Shown one piece after another: positions 1-5,776 of a stretch of DNA of 5,776 nucleotides (position 1 is its first letter; each line of letters opens with the position of its first letter). The notes under the pieces were generated by a model. That model saw only the letters and a list, made by a program, of their open reading frames with translations, was not told where the DNA came from and ran no database searches. The stretch comes from an uncultured Lachnospiraceae bacterium. Lineage in GTDB: Bacteria; Bacillota; Clostridia; Lachnospirales; Lachnospiraceae. The stretch lies in NCBI GenBank assembly GCA_958446555.1, contig CAUCWU010000173.1:1-5776 (forward strand). The letters are read 5' to 3'. The translations under genes and the position numbers were made by a program.

Positions 1-1451
1 GCCTGAAATTCATGCCAAAAGGTCATTCCATACATCGTTGTCGGACCACCCTTGATATCAAGTACAGCTGGATAATGTTTTCCTTCTTCAAAATCAATTG
101 GTTTTACAAGAAAATACTGTAATTTTGCTTTTCCATCCTTGCTTGTCAGCCAGTGCTCCTCAATATCAGAAAGTGCATACTCGCTAAGCCATGGATTGCT
201 GTCGGTTAGTTTCTTGCCATCCATAAAGATCTCTGCCGGATGCAGCCAATCAGCCTGTACGGTCACAATCTGACCAGATTCATTCATGGCAAATTCCTGA
301 AGATCGGTATGTCCTTCGATTACCATCTCAACCGGGCATACATCCTTTGCAATTTCCACTCTACAAAGCGAGTAGCGGCCATGACGACCAGTTTGAAAAT
401 ACAGATACTTTCCATCCTTTGTCAACTGGAAATACGGTGACTTATCACCATACTCAAGTGCTCCAGCTGCAAGCGGATGCACGCCATGACAAAGTGACTC
501 GTCCCACTCACCAATCAGACAGCGGTGTGATTTATCTGATAAATCAAATAGTACTGGCAATTCCACACAGCTTCCATCGTCAAAATCGGCAAAGACCATT
601 GACACAATTCCAGAATCATCTGCTGTAAATGCCGGCTCATGATCCCCATAAATACCAGCATCGGTGCTAATCTGCGTCAGATTTTCTCCATTTTCATCGC
701 AGGTAAATAGCTCTACATCAAGGCCCTTCGCACCATCATATGGGTATCCGTAAAATGCAACCGTTTTGCCATCGTGCGATAAGGACGGATGAATGGTCTC
801 CATCGTCTCCATGCGGCCTGACGCAAACACTTTTTGCTCTCCTGATGTAAGATCAACCAGTCCAATATGAGAAAACTCACCCTTTCTCATGCCATGCCAC
901 TCATCAAGCTTATAGATTAAGTTTGTCGCTACATAAGGTGTCCAGTCCAGTTCCTCCTGCCAAGATTCCTTTTCTTCTTTTGTCATCTCAGTCAAGGCTG
1001 TCTCATTTTTGACCTCATCCGGCCACAAGGTTACCTCAAAGACAAGCTTTTTCTCATCGTCAGACAGCTGATAGCGAAGTACACCGTGGCGAAGAGTTGT
1101 GATCTGACGTGTTTTGTTTGTTTGCAGATTTCGAATGTGTACCTGAAACTCTCCACTCTCGTCGGAAAGATACATCATATGAATGCCATCTGATAAAAGC
1201 TTTGGCTGCTTTTCGTTGACACCTTCTGCTGTAAGAATGATCTCATTATTATCTTCACTTTCGCCCAAATGCATCAGATGAATCTTGGATGAAAACAGGC
1301 CACTTTGCATATCGCCCTTCCAGTCAACCCATGCAATCTGATCGCCCTTATCAGAAATCGTCGGCCATGTCACATAGACAATATGCTTCATTGTCTCTGG
1401 TGTAAATTTCTTTGCGATTTTCTCTTCTTGTGTATTCATGCTCTCCACCAT
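1..1451 (-). CDS. S9-family (prolyl oligopeptidase-like) serine peptidase, C-terminus cut by window edge
   Basis: This is a partial gene: 483 codons run open off the left edge. Family members are usually about 650-700 residues, so roughly 180-200 residues are missing. Visible residues 20-400 carry repeated beta-propeller blade patterns, such as LSDGIHMMYLSDESGEF near 86-102, SHDGKTVAFYGYPYDG near 225-240 and TKDGKYLYFQTGRHG near 344-358. A linker, TSKDGKAKLQYFLVKP (436-451), leads into the alpha/beta-hydrolase domain, which begins YPAVLDIKGGPTTMYG (460-475) followed by FWHEFQ. This is the start-of-domain pattern of acylaminoacyl-peptidase-type S9 enzymes. The catalytic Ser, Asp and His all lie beyond the edge, so activity cannot be judged. 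Position 467 is Lys where relatives commonly have His (HGGP). There is no signal peptide, so it is likely cytoplasmic, cleaving short peptides. I chose the ATG at 1449-1451 because AGAGGAG sits 9 bases upstream; an in-frame ATG at 1437-1439 is the alternative. It is co-transcribed with the M61-like gene. Confidence 0.9.
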   Translation of the reverse strand, partial: MVESMNTQEEKIAKKFTPETMKHIVYVTWPTISDKGDQIAWVDWKGDMQSGLFSSKIHLMHLGESEDNNEIILTAEGVNEKQPKLLSDGIHMMYLSDESGEFQVHIRNLQTNKTRQITTLRHGVLRYQLSDDEKKLVFEVTLWPDEVKNETALTEMTKEEKESWQEELDWTPYVATNLIYKLDEWHGMRKGEFSHIGLVDLTSGEQKVFASGRMETMETIHPSLSHDGKTVAFYGYPYDGAKGLDVELFTCDENGENLTQISTDAGIYGDHEPAFTADDSGIVSMVFADFDDGSCVELPVLFDLSDKSHRCLIGEWDESLCHGVHPLAAGALEYGDKSPYFQLTKDGKYLYFQTGRHGRYSLCRVEIAKDVCPVEMVIEGHTDLQEFAMNESGQIVTVQADWLHPAEIFMDGKKLTDSNPWLSEYALSDIEEHWLTSKDGKAKLQYFLVKPIDFEEGKHYPAVLDIKGGPTTMYGMTFWHEFQ

Positions 1452-2840
1452 TTACTTACACTCCTCTCTCTTGATCCACTGCCAAGAGCGAACCCTATTT
1501 TTCGTATCGGCCTCTTCGATTTCTTTTTCCTTCACAGCAAAATGCCCATCAAAACCACCACTTAGTGGAATAATCTCTTTTCCTGTGTGCATTGCCTCCC
1601 ACTCGCTTCGCACATCTAGTCCACTGATTTTTTTTACAACACTTAGGAACACTTCATTTCCAAGCGTCTCACCTGCCCGATCCTTCTCTAAAATAGAAAG
1701 AACAACATCGTCCATACACTTTTTTCCACCAGTTGCCTGTTGAATCTTAATATCAATATTTATAAAGAAAATCATTCCTCTGCCGTACACAAGTCTCTGT
1801 GCTCTTCGATTCTTCCAGCAAATTGCAGCTGCCTCCTCGTCTCCAAGATGTCTTGTTGGGTTGGAATAGTAATTGTCAGTTCTCTTTTGCAATTCTGCAA
1901 TTGCTTCGTCGTCAGAGATCAGTCCCAATCGAAGTGGAAGAAGTACACTGTAATATTCAGCCGTTCCCTCTGAATACCAAGTTGTCACACCGTATGGATT
2001 GTCATTTAACTGAGGCCAGTTATGTACCATTTCATGGGCAAGAATTGCCTTTCGATCATGCAGACTACACGGCTGCGTCTCATTCCAGCCAAATAGATAG
2101 GATCGATACAAAGCCGTTCCTCCACTTGTGACAAAAGGATCCTTTCTGACAAAGATGCGATAGACCTTCTCCGTATCTTTGAAGAATTTTTGCATATGGA
2201 CAAACAGCTTTTTAGTGTATTCGGCTACTTCCTCCATATCAAACGGCGGCTGTGACATCCAGTAGAAACCAAAATCGCCCTCCTCAATCGCATGCAACTG
2301 GCCCATTGCAAAATAACTCTGGCGAAGCTTTTCTAATGTCACGTCCGTTATCGTATGTTCTCCGAATGTGCAGATACCTCGACTGCCGTCTGGCATATGA
2401 CTCAAATCCCAAGTAAGCTTCGCATCCTCTGCCTTTTCAACTTCCATTATAATGGAAATGCCTGCACTGTTTGCGCCGCCCTCTTCAGAACGGAAATCAA
2501 AATACGGTCCGCAGATATCATCTGGCTTTAACACCCTTGTCCTCACCGTATAGTGGATTACAATGTCTCCCTTTGTATCACGCTGTATGTTCCATCTGCG
2601 CCACTGATACGGATAAGGCTGCTCCTCATAGGACTGCGCTGGAATATTGCCAAGCTCGTCACGAATAGAAAGAGTTTCTGGCTCGCAGCCTGGAATCGTC
2701 ACGGTGCTTAGCTGCATACCACACAGACGCTCCCCCTCCTTGTAGGACAGTCCCGTGACTGTAATTGTCACATCCATTCTATACACTGTTTTTTCATTTT
2801 GATTCCAATATGGCTTTAAGTTTATTTTTGTCAAACTCAT
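1452..2840 (-). CDS. M61-like (glycyl aminopeptidase family) zinc metallopeptidase, no PDZ domain
   Basis: The predicted protein has 462 residues. Residues 1 to about 200 are beta-rich, as in the N-terminal domain of M61 peptidases. The catalytic region has SGGTALYRSYLFGW (239-252), then the zinc-binding AHEMVHNW with His269, Glu270 and His273. WYSEGTAEYY follows, with Glu291 as the probable third zinc ligand, and then LRLGLIS, a typical M61 continuation. YGRGM around Tyr352 matches the position of the transition-state tyrosine in M1/M61 enzymes, and ATGGKKCMDDV (369-379) is also typical of the family. Many M61 proteins are about 550-600 residues with a C-terminal PDZ domain; this one ends after the helical part and has none. 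I see no signal peptide or membrane segment, so it is probably a cytoplasmic aminopeptidase or related peptidase; the substrate is unknown. The start at 2840 is supported by AAGGAG 6 bases upstream. An extension to an upstream in-frame start at 2912 would run through the promoter and is unlikely. Confidence 0.88.
   Translation of the reverse strand: MSLTKINLKPYWNQNEKTVYRMDVTITVTGLSYKEGERLCGMQLSTVTIPGCEPETLSIRDELGNIPAQSYEEQPYPYQWRRWNIQRDTKGDIVIHYTVRTRVLKPDDICGPYFDFRSEEGGANSAGISIIMEVEKAEDAKLTWDLSHMPDGSRGICTFGEHTITDVTLEKLRQSYFAMGQLHAIEEGDFGFYWMSQPPFDMEEVAEYTKKLFVHMQKFFKDTEKVYRIFVRKDPFVTSGGTALYRSYLFGWNETQPCSLHDRKAILAHEMVHNWPQLNDNPYGVTTWYSEGTAEYYSVLLPLRLGLISDDEAIAELQKRTDNYYSNPTRHLGDEEAAAICWKNRRAQRLVYGRGMIFFINIDIKIQQATGGKKCMDDVVLSILEKDRAGETLGNEVFLSVVKKISGLDVRSEWEAMHTGKEIIPLSGGFDGHFAVKEKEIEEADTKNRVRSWQWIKREECK
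1461..1467 (-). promoter_or_regulatory. Ribosome binding site of the S9 peptidase gene
   Basis: Read on the minus strand, AGAGGAG lies inside the last codons of the upstream peptidase gene, 9 bases before the ATG at 1451. It favours this start over the in-frame ATG four codons later, whose nearest purine-rich match (GGAG) is only 3 bases away. Its position within the upstream reading frame implies translational coupling. Confidence 0.6.
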
Positions 2841-2846
2841 TGGTAT

Positions 2847-2852
2847 CTCCTT
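2847..2852 (-). promoter_or_regulatory. Ribosome binding site of the M61-like gene
   Basis: AAGGAG on the minus strand, 6 bases before the ATG at 2838-2840. It is a near-ideal Shine-Dalgarno match and fixes the start of this gene, ruling out the longer reading frame beginning at 2912. Confidence 0.8.
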
Positions 2853-2876
2853 TCTCTTCAAACCACATAGATTAAC

Positions 2877-2903
2877 AGTATAGCAAAGAGACCTGTTTGT
2901 CAA
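2877..2903 (-). promoter_or_regulatory. Leftward sigma-A-type promoter of the peptidase operon
   Basis: On the minus strand a perfect -35 box TTGACA (2898-2903) is followed after 15 bases by TATACT (2877-2882). TGC directly before the -10 makes it an extended -10 element, which can compensate for the short spacer. Transcription would start near 2870, leaving a short leader of about 30 bases with the AAGGAG site. No other promoter is seen between the two peptidase genes, consistent with a bicistronic transcript. Confidence 0.7.
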
Positions 2904-2957
2904 GTTAGACACTTGCCCGAAGCTTTCTTTATTACCTACAAGATCTCTCTTTTTCTC

Positions 2958-2986
2958 TTGACATTCCCCTCATTTTTTGCTACCCT
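2958..2986 (+). promoter_or_regulatory. Rightward sigma-A-type promoter of the MATE gene
   Basis: A perfect -35 box TTGACA (2958-2963), an optimal 17-base spacer and TACCCT (2981-2986), preceded by TGC as an extended -10. The -10 box matches the consensus TATAAT at only three of six positions, so the promoter may be weak or need an activator. Transcription would start near 2993, giving a leader of about 155 bases before the MATE start codon. The promoter is divergent from that of the peptidase operon; 54 bases separate the two -35 boxes. Confidence 0.6.
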
Positions 2987-2998
2987 ATTTATGCTAAA

Positions 2999-3011
2999 AC
3001 CGGATTCCGGT
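2999..3011. repeat. Perfect 13-base palindrome, candidate operator for the MATE gene
   Basis: ACCGGA and TCCGGT form a perfect inverted repeat around a single central T. It starts 13 bases after the -10 box, at roughly +6 to +18 of the predicted transcript. It is G+C-rich within an A+T-rich stretch. Placement and symmetry suit the binding site of a dimeric repressor (MarR-, TetR- or GntR-type would all be possible), but no regulator gene is in the window. As RNA it would have a one-base loop, so a DNA site is more plausible than a hairpin. The function is inferred. Confidence 0.45.
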
Positions 3012-3058
3012 CGTGGACTTTTCATAAAGAAATTTCATAAACACTTCTTTATTTTTTC

Positions 3059-3105
3059 GCCACACAACAATACTGCGCTTTTGTATTGCTTGTGCGGTTC
3101 TTTTT
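3059..3105 (+). terminator. Terminator-like hairpin in the MATE leader, possible attenuator
   Basis: CAATAC (3068-3073) pairs with GTATTG (3083-3088) around a 9-base loop. After a bulged C at 3089 the stem continues with CACAA (3063-3067) and TTGTG (3090-3094), then an A/C mismatch and CC (3060-3061) with GG (3096-3097). That makes 13 Watson-Crick pairs, followed at once by TTCTTTTT. The structure lies between the predicted start of transcription and the MATE start codon, where an intrinsic terminator would act as an attenuator. Only about half the pairs are G-C and the stem is interrupted, so efficiency is uncertain. I recognise no riboswitch class upstream of it. Confidence 0.4.
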
Positions 3106-3137
3106 GTGCGCAAAAATACGAAAACGCTTCCAATCAG

Positions 3138-3144
3138 AAAGGAG
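3138..3144 (+). promoter_or_regulatory. Ribosome binding site of the MATE gene
   Basis: AAAGGAG, 4 bases before the ATG at 3149-3151. The spacing is slightly short but the match is strong. It selects this start over the in-frame upstream TTG at 3086, which lies inside the leader hairpin, and over the in-frame ATG at 3164. Confidence 0.75.
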
Positions 3145-3148
3145 CACT

Positions 3149-4480
3149 ATGGATCAATCGTACATGAAACAAAAACCGGTCCTGCCACTTGTTCTTGCGA
3201 TGGCACTGCCGATGACACTTTCCATGCTGGTCAACTCTCTTTACAACATTGTTGACAGCATTTTCATTGCAAAAATCAGCGACAATGCGATGACAGCACT
3301 CTCTCTTGTTTATCCAATTCAAAACTTGATTACGGCAATCACCGTTGGCTTTGCAATTGGAACAAATGCTGTTATTTCCATCCACCTTGGTGCTGGAAAT
3401 AAAAAAGAAGCCGACCGTGCTGCCTCACTTGGCACATTATTAAATGCATTTCACGGACTACTTCTTATGATTGTCTGTCTAACCTTTATTCGCCCTTTTT
3501 TGGAGCTGTTTACAACTGATCAGGACGTGATATCTTTAGGTATTCGTTATGCAAGAATCACCCTTAGTTTCTCAATTCCGATTGGAATTTCAGTATCTCT
3601 TGAAAAAATTTTTCAGGCAACAGGACGCATGAAGGTTTCGATGGTTGCCATGATGGCAGGCTGTATCGGAAACATTATTTTGGATCCACTTATGATCTTT
3701 GGCATCGGACCTTTTCCAGCGATGGGAATTGAAGGTGCTGCAATTGCAACTGCCATTGGACAAATGCTGTCTCTTTTAATTTACCTTGTTTTCTGCGTGG
3801 TTCGTCCACTGCCTGTAACATTTTCTCTTTCCTGCTGCAAGCCAAGCAAGCAACTATTACTTCGCCTTTATACTGTCGGCATTCCTGCCACATTAAATTT
3901 GGCGCTTCCTTCACTGCTTGTCTCCACATTAAATGGAATTTTGGCTGCATATTCCCAGTCATATGTACTTGTTCTTGGTGCCTACTATAAGCTCCAAACC
4001 TTCCTTTATCTGACTGGAAATGGTGTTGTTCAGGGAATGCGTCCGCTGATTGGCTACAATTATGGTGCAGGTGAACATGCCCGTGTAAGGCAGATTTTCT
4101 TTGATTCTCTGATTCTTATATCTGGTGTCATGGTAATCGGTACTGCACTTTGTCTTGCTATTCCAAGCTCCTTGATCGGACTTTTCACCTCTAATGCAGA
4201 AACGATTCGCCTTGGCGCTTCTGCTCTTCGCATTATTAGCATTGGCTTTATCATCTCTTCGATTTCTGTTACCGTTTCCGGTGCACTCGAAGGACTCGGA
4301 AAAGGCGCTCCATCACTTGTGATCTCACTAATGCGCTATATAATTGTCATCATTCCAGCTGCGCTTATTTTAACTAGATTTTTTGATGCAAATGGTGTAT
4401 GGCATGCTATGTGGTTGACTGAGTTTATTACTGCCGCTGTCGCATATGTGCTGTATCGCAAATTTATTCATAATTGTTAA
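3149..4480 (+). CDS. MATE-family multidrug/cation antiporter
   Basis: This complete 443-residue protein is of normal length for the family (about 440-460). It is hydrophobic throughout, with about twelve predicted membrane helices in two homologous halves. Family features include LVNSLYNIVDSIFIAK (28-42, with Asp36), the loop HLGAGNKKEADRAA (79-92), IFQATGR (154-160) and NIILDPLMIFGIGPFPAMGIEGAA (175-198, a highly typical MATE segment). The second half has IGYNYGAGEHARVRQ (301-315) and LEGLGKG (380-386), which echo the first-half motifs. Such transporters sit in the cytoplasmic membrane and exchange drugs or metabolites for Na+ or H+. The overall pattern resembles MepA/DinF-like members, but I cannot assign substrate or coupling ion. 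It is a single-gene transcript in a divergent arrangement with the peptidase operon and convergent with the ABC permease. The candidate operator and hairpin in its leader suggest controlled expression. Confidence 0.93.
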   Translation: MDQSYMKQKPVLPLVLAMALPMTLSMLVNSLYNIVDSIFIAKISDNAMTALSLVYPIQNLITAITVGFAIGTNAVISIHLGAGNKKEADRAASLGTLLNAFHGLLLMIVCLTFIRPFLELFTTDQDVISLGIRYARITLSFSIPIGISVSLEKIFQATGRMKVSMVAMMAGCIGNIILDPLMIFGIGPFPAMGIEGAAIATAIGQMLSLLIYLVFCVVRPLPVTFSLSCCKPSKQLLLRLYTVGIPATLNLALPSLLVSTLNGILAAYSQSYVLVLGAYYKLQTFLYLTGNGVVQGMRPLIGYNYGAGEHARVRQIFFDSLILISGVMVIGTALCLAIPSSLIGLFTSNAETIRLGASALRIISIGFIISSISVTVSGALEGLGKGAPSLVISLMRYIIVIIPAALILTRFFDANGVWHAMWLTEFITAAVAYVLYRKFIHNC

Positions 4481-4546
4481 TTTAAAAACTGAAAGACCAA
4501 CTACTCAGAATTGATTTTGAACATTAAATTTGATTTACACATGTAA

Positions 4547-4581
4547 GTGGCTAGGAAAAGTACCACTTTTCCTAGCCCCAC
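4547..4581. terminator. Hairpin between convergent genes, probable bidirectional terminator
   Basis: GCTAGGAAAAGT (4550-4561) and ACTTTTCCTAGC (4565-4576) are perfect inverted repeats around the loop ACC. G4549-C4577 extends the stem to 13 pairs, and two further pairs are possible past a small bulge. It lies 66 bases after the MATE stop and begins 3 bases beyond the stop of the leftward ABC permease gene. The position fits a shared terminator, but the rightward side has only a loose T-rich run (GTTTATTC) and the leftward side has no U-tract. A competing pairing, AAGTGG (4545-4550) with CCACTT (4563-4568), is also possible. The rest of the 104-base gap shows nothing else. Confidence 0.55.
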
Positions 4582-4584
4582 CGT

Positions 4585-5776
4585 TTATTCAATTTCTTTT
4601 ATTCTCTGAACCAAGGAACCATTCTTTTCTAAAATCATCCAAGTAACTGCTGGAACCACTATGCAAACCAAAAAGCTTGTGACTACCGCAATCAAAATAG
4701 CTAATAGTGGGATTGAAAATGGGACTTTTCGATAGTTCATGGACTGGTAGATCACATAGGTCACACCCAATCCCACTGTTAACGTGACCATCCATGCACC
4801 CTCAGCGTACAAAATCCCTTCCTTGATCAGCATCAAAAGAAGCTGTCTTGGCGTCATTCCAATGCTCTCCATGATGGAAAATTCTGTCATACGATTTTGC
4901 ACATTTGCTACAAATGTATTGATATAGTTCATAATCCCAATGAATGCCAAAATTAGGACAATTCCCATTCCGATCTGTGGCATATAACCTTGTGCATTTT
5001 TGATTTCATCTGCCTCCTCAATTTTAGAATCCCATGAAAAATCTTTTGCATTAACATTTGCTTCTAGCAATTTTAAAATTTCTTTTTCGATATTTCTGTC
5101 ATATTCTTTTGTGTACTTCACACCGATTTTTAACATAATGCTTTCATTTGCAAAATTTTTCACCACCTGATCACTTGTGATAATTGTAGGTGGATAGCCC
5201 AAAATTGCCGTATAATAGCTCTCGTCCGTCACACCTCCTATCGTAAATGTTTGTGTCACTTGTTTGTCACTGTGCAAAGCACAGGTCACTTTACTTCCAA
5301 TTAAATCCGAATTCGATAAATCCAACCCATTTCGATAAATAATGCAAGTTTTCCCTGAAAGAAACTCCTCTTTATTAATTGGCTGTTCCAAGTTTTTATT
5401 TAAAAAATCAAACTCTTGTTCATCAATTCCAATCAAAGAGGACCCAAAATTTTCAGGGTGATTTTGATATTCTTCTTTTTCCTGACTGTATGGAACCGTC
5501 AACCATTTTTCATAGAATTCTTTCATCCACATGTCAGAAAAATCTGGCTCCCATGGTACTGTAATCTCGGCAAATACCACCGGATGTACTTCTGACACTC
5601 CGTCAAGGTCTTTGATTGACGTTACGATTGATTCATCCAGAATATCCTTTCTGTCTTTTTTATGTTCTTTCGTTGCAGTGTCATTTTTGATCTCGATATC
5701 CGCATCCATATTATTTGACACAATAGTTCTTTCTACAACAGTCGGAGTCTTAATCTGATAAGCCTGGTTCCATTTC
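4585..5776 (-). CDS. FtsX-family ABC transporter permease, N-terminus beyond the window
   Basis: This partial gene shows 396 codons, open at the right edge. The apparent start at 5721 is an internal GTG (Val): the frame continues upstream without a stop as KWNQAYQIKTPTVVERTIV. Visible residues 1 to about 265 are hydrophilic and match the large extracytoplasmic domain of clostridial FtsX/MacB-like permeases. The conserved C-terminal FtsX domain follows. A first helix spans about 269-289 (GMGIVLILAFIGIMNYINTF), then the cytoplasmic loop NRMTEFSIMESIGMTPRQL (294-312), and two more helices at about 328-344 and 354-378. The ending, VQRIKEIE, is typical. Family proteins of this kind are often about 700-850 residues, so an N-terminal helix or half is missing. 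The partner ATPase is not in the window and may lie upstream, to the right. The substrate is unknown; relatives export peptides or lipids, or sense antimicrobial peptides. The segment encoding the extracytoplasmic domain is visibly more A+T-rich than the peptidase genes. Confidence 0.88.
   Translation of the reverse strand, partial: KWNQAYQIKTPTVVERTIVSNNMDADIEIKNDTATKEHKKDRKDILDESIVTSIKDLDGVSEVHPVVFAEITVPWEPDFSDMWMKEFYEKWLTVPYSQEKEEYQNHPENFGSSLIGIDEQEFDFLNKNLEQPINKEEFLSGKTCIIYRNGLDLSNSDLIGSKVTCALHSDKQVTQTFTIGGVTDESYYTAILGYPPTIITSDQVVKNFANESIMLKIGVKYTKEYDRNIEKEILKLLEANVNAKDFSWDSKIEEADEIKNAQGYMPQIGMGIVLILAFIGIMNYINTFVANVQNRMTEFSIMESIGMTPRQLLLMLIKEGILYAEGAWMVTLTVGLGVTYVIYQSMNYRKVPFSIPLLAILIAVVTSFLVCIVVPAVTWMILEKNGSLVQRIKEIE

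Noticed and set aside
1305..2668. Several plus-strand frames of 65-110 codons opposite the peptidase genes.
   Set aside because: They are antisense to well-supported coding sequence, lack ribosome binding sites and show no recognisable protein features.
2841..2912. 24-residue N-terminal extension of the M61-like protein.
   Set aside because: It would be translated from DNA containing the -10 and -35 boxes. The AAGGAG site just before 2840 clearly marks the real start.
3086..3148. 21-residue N-terminal extension of the MATE protein.
   Set aside because: It starts with TTG inside the leader hairpin with no ribosome binding site; the ATG at 3149 has AAAGGAG in front and gives the family's normal N-terminus.
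2993..3148. A known riboswitch (for example guanidine/ykkC type) in the MATE leader.
   Set aside because: I could not find the conserved core motifs of any class I know; only a terminator-like hairpin is supported.
2913..3167. Plus-strand frame of 84 codons across the regulatory gap, which could encode a small hydrophobic or leader peptide (also readable from the ATG at 2991).
   Set aside because: It begins with TTG upstream of the predicted promoter, no Shine-Dalgarno sequence precedes either start, and it crosses the palindrome and hairpin and runs into the MATE start codon.
5719..5721. GTG as the start of the ABC permease gene.
   Set aside because: The frame stays open to the window edge with plausible permease sequence, no Shine-Dalgarno sequence precedes it, and the N-terminal membrane region of the family would be missing.

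Overview
The window looks like chromosomal DNA of a low-to-moderate G+C Gram-positive bacterium, most likely a clostridial Firmicute of the Lachnospiraceae type. This is an inference from AAGGAG-type ribosome binding sites, TTGACA promoters with TGC-extended -10 boxes, A+T-leaning codon use and the protein families present. No rRNA or other taxonomic marker is visible. I see no tRNA, rRNA, CRISPR array, insertion sequence or phage gene.

Layout, left to right. A minus-strand peptidase operon fills 1-2840. Its first gene (1452-2840) is an M61-like zinc metallopeptidase with the HEMVH and downstream EG motifs. Its second gene (1-1451, cut by the left edge) is an S9-family prolyl-oligopeptidase-like serine peptidase, of which the beta-propeller and the start of the catalytic domain are visible. 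The two genes are in the same frame and meet at a TAA directly followed by ATG. Neither shows a signal peptide, so a shared role in cytoplasmic peptide breakdown is the simplest reading.

The gap 2841-3148 (308 bases) is a divergent regulatory region. It holds one recognisable promoter in each direction, a perfect 13-base palindrome close to the predicted rightward start point, and a roughly 155-base leader containing a terminator-like hairpin upstream of the next gene. That gene (3149-4480, plus strand) is a complete MATE-family multidrug/cation antiporter.

The MATE gene converges with a minus-strand FtsX-type ABC transporter permease (4585-5776, its N-terminal part beyond the right edge). 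A 13-bp hairpin lies between them and probably serves as a bidirectional terminator, although neither side has a good U-tract.

The genes are ordinary accessory or housekeeping families. I do not see a clearly new biological system. The points most worth checking are the palindrome plus leader hairpin ahead of the MATE gene, which suggest regulated efflux, and the in-frame stop/start junction between the two peptidases.
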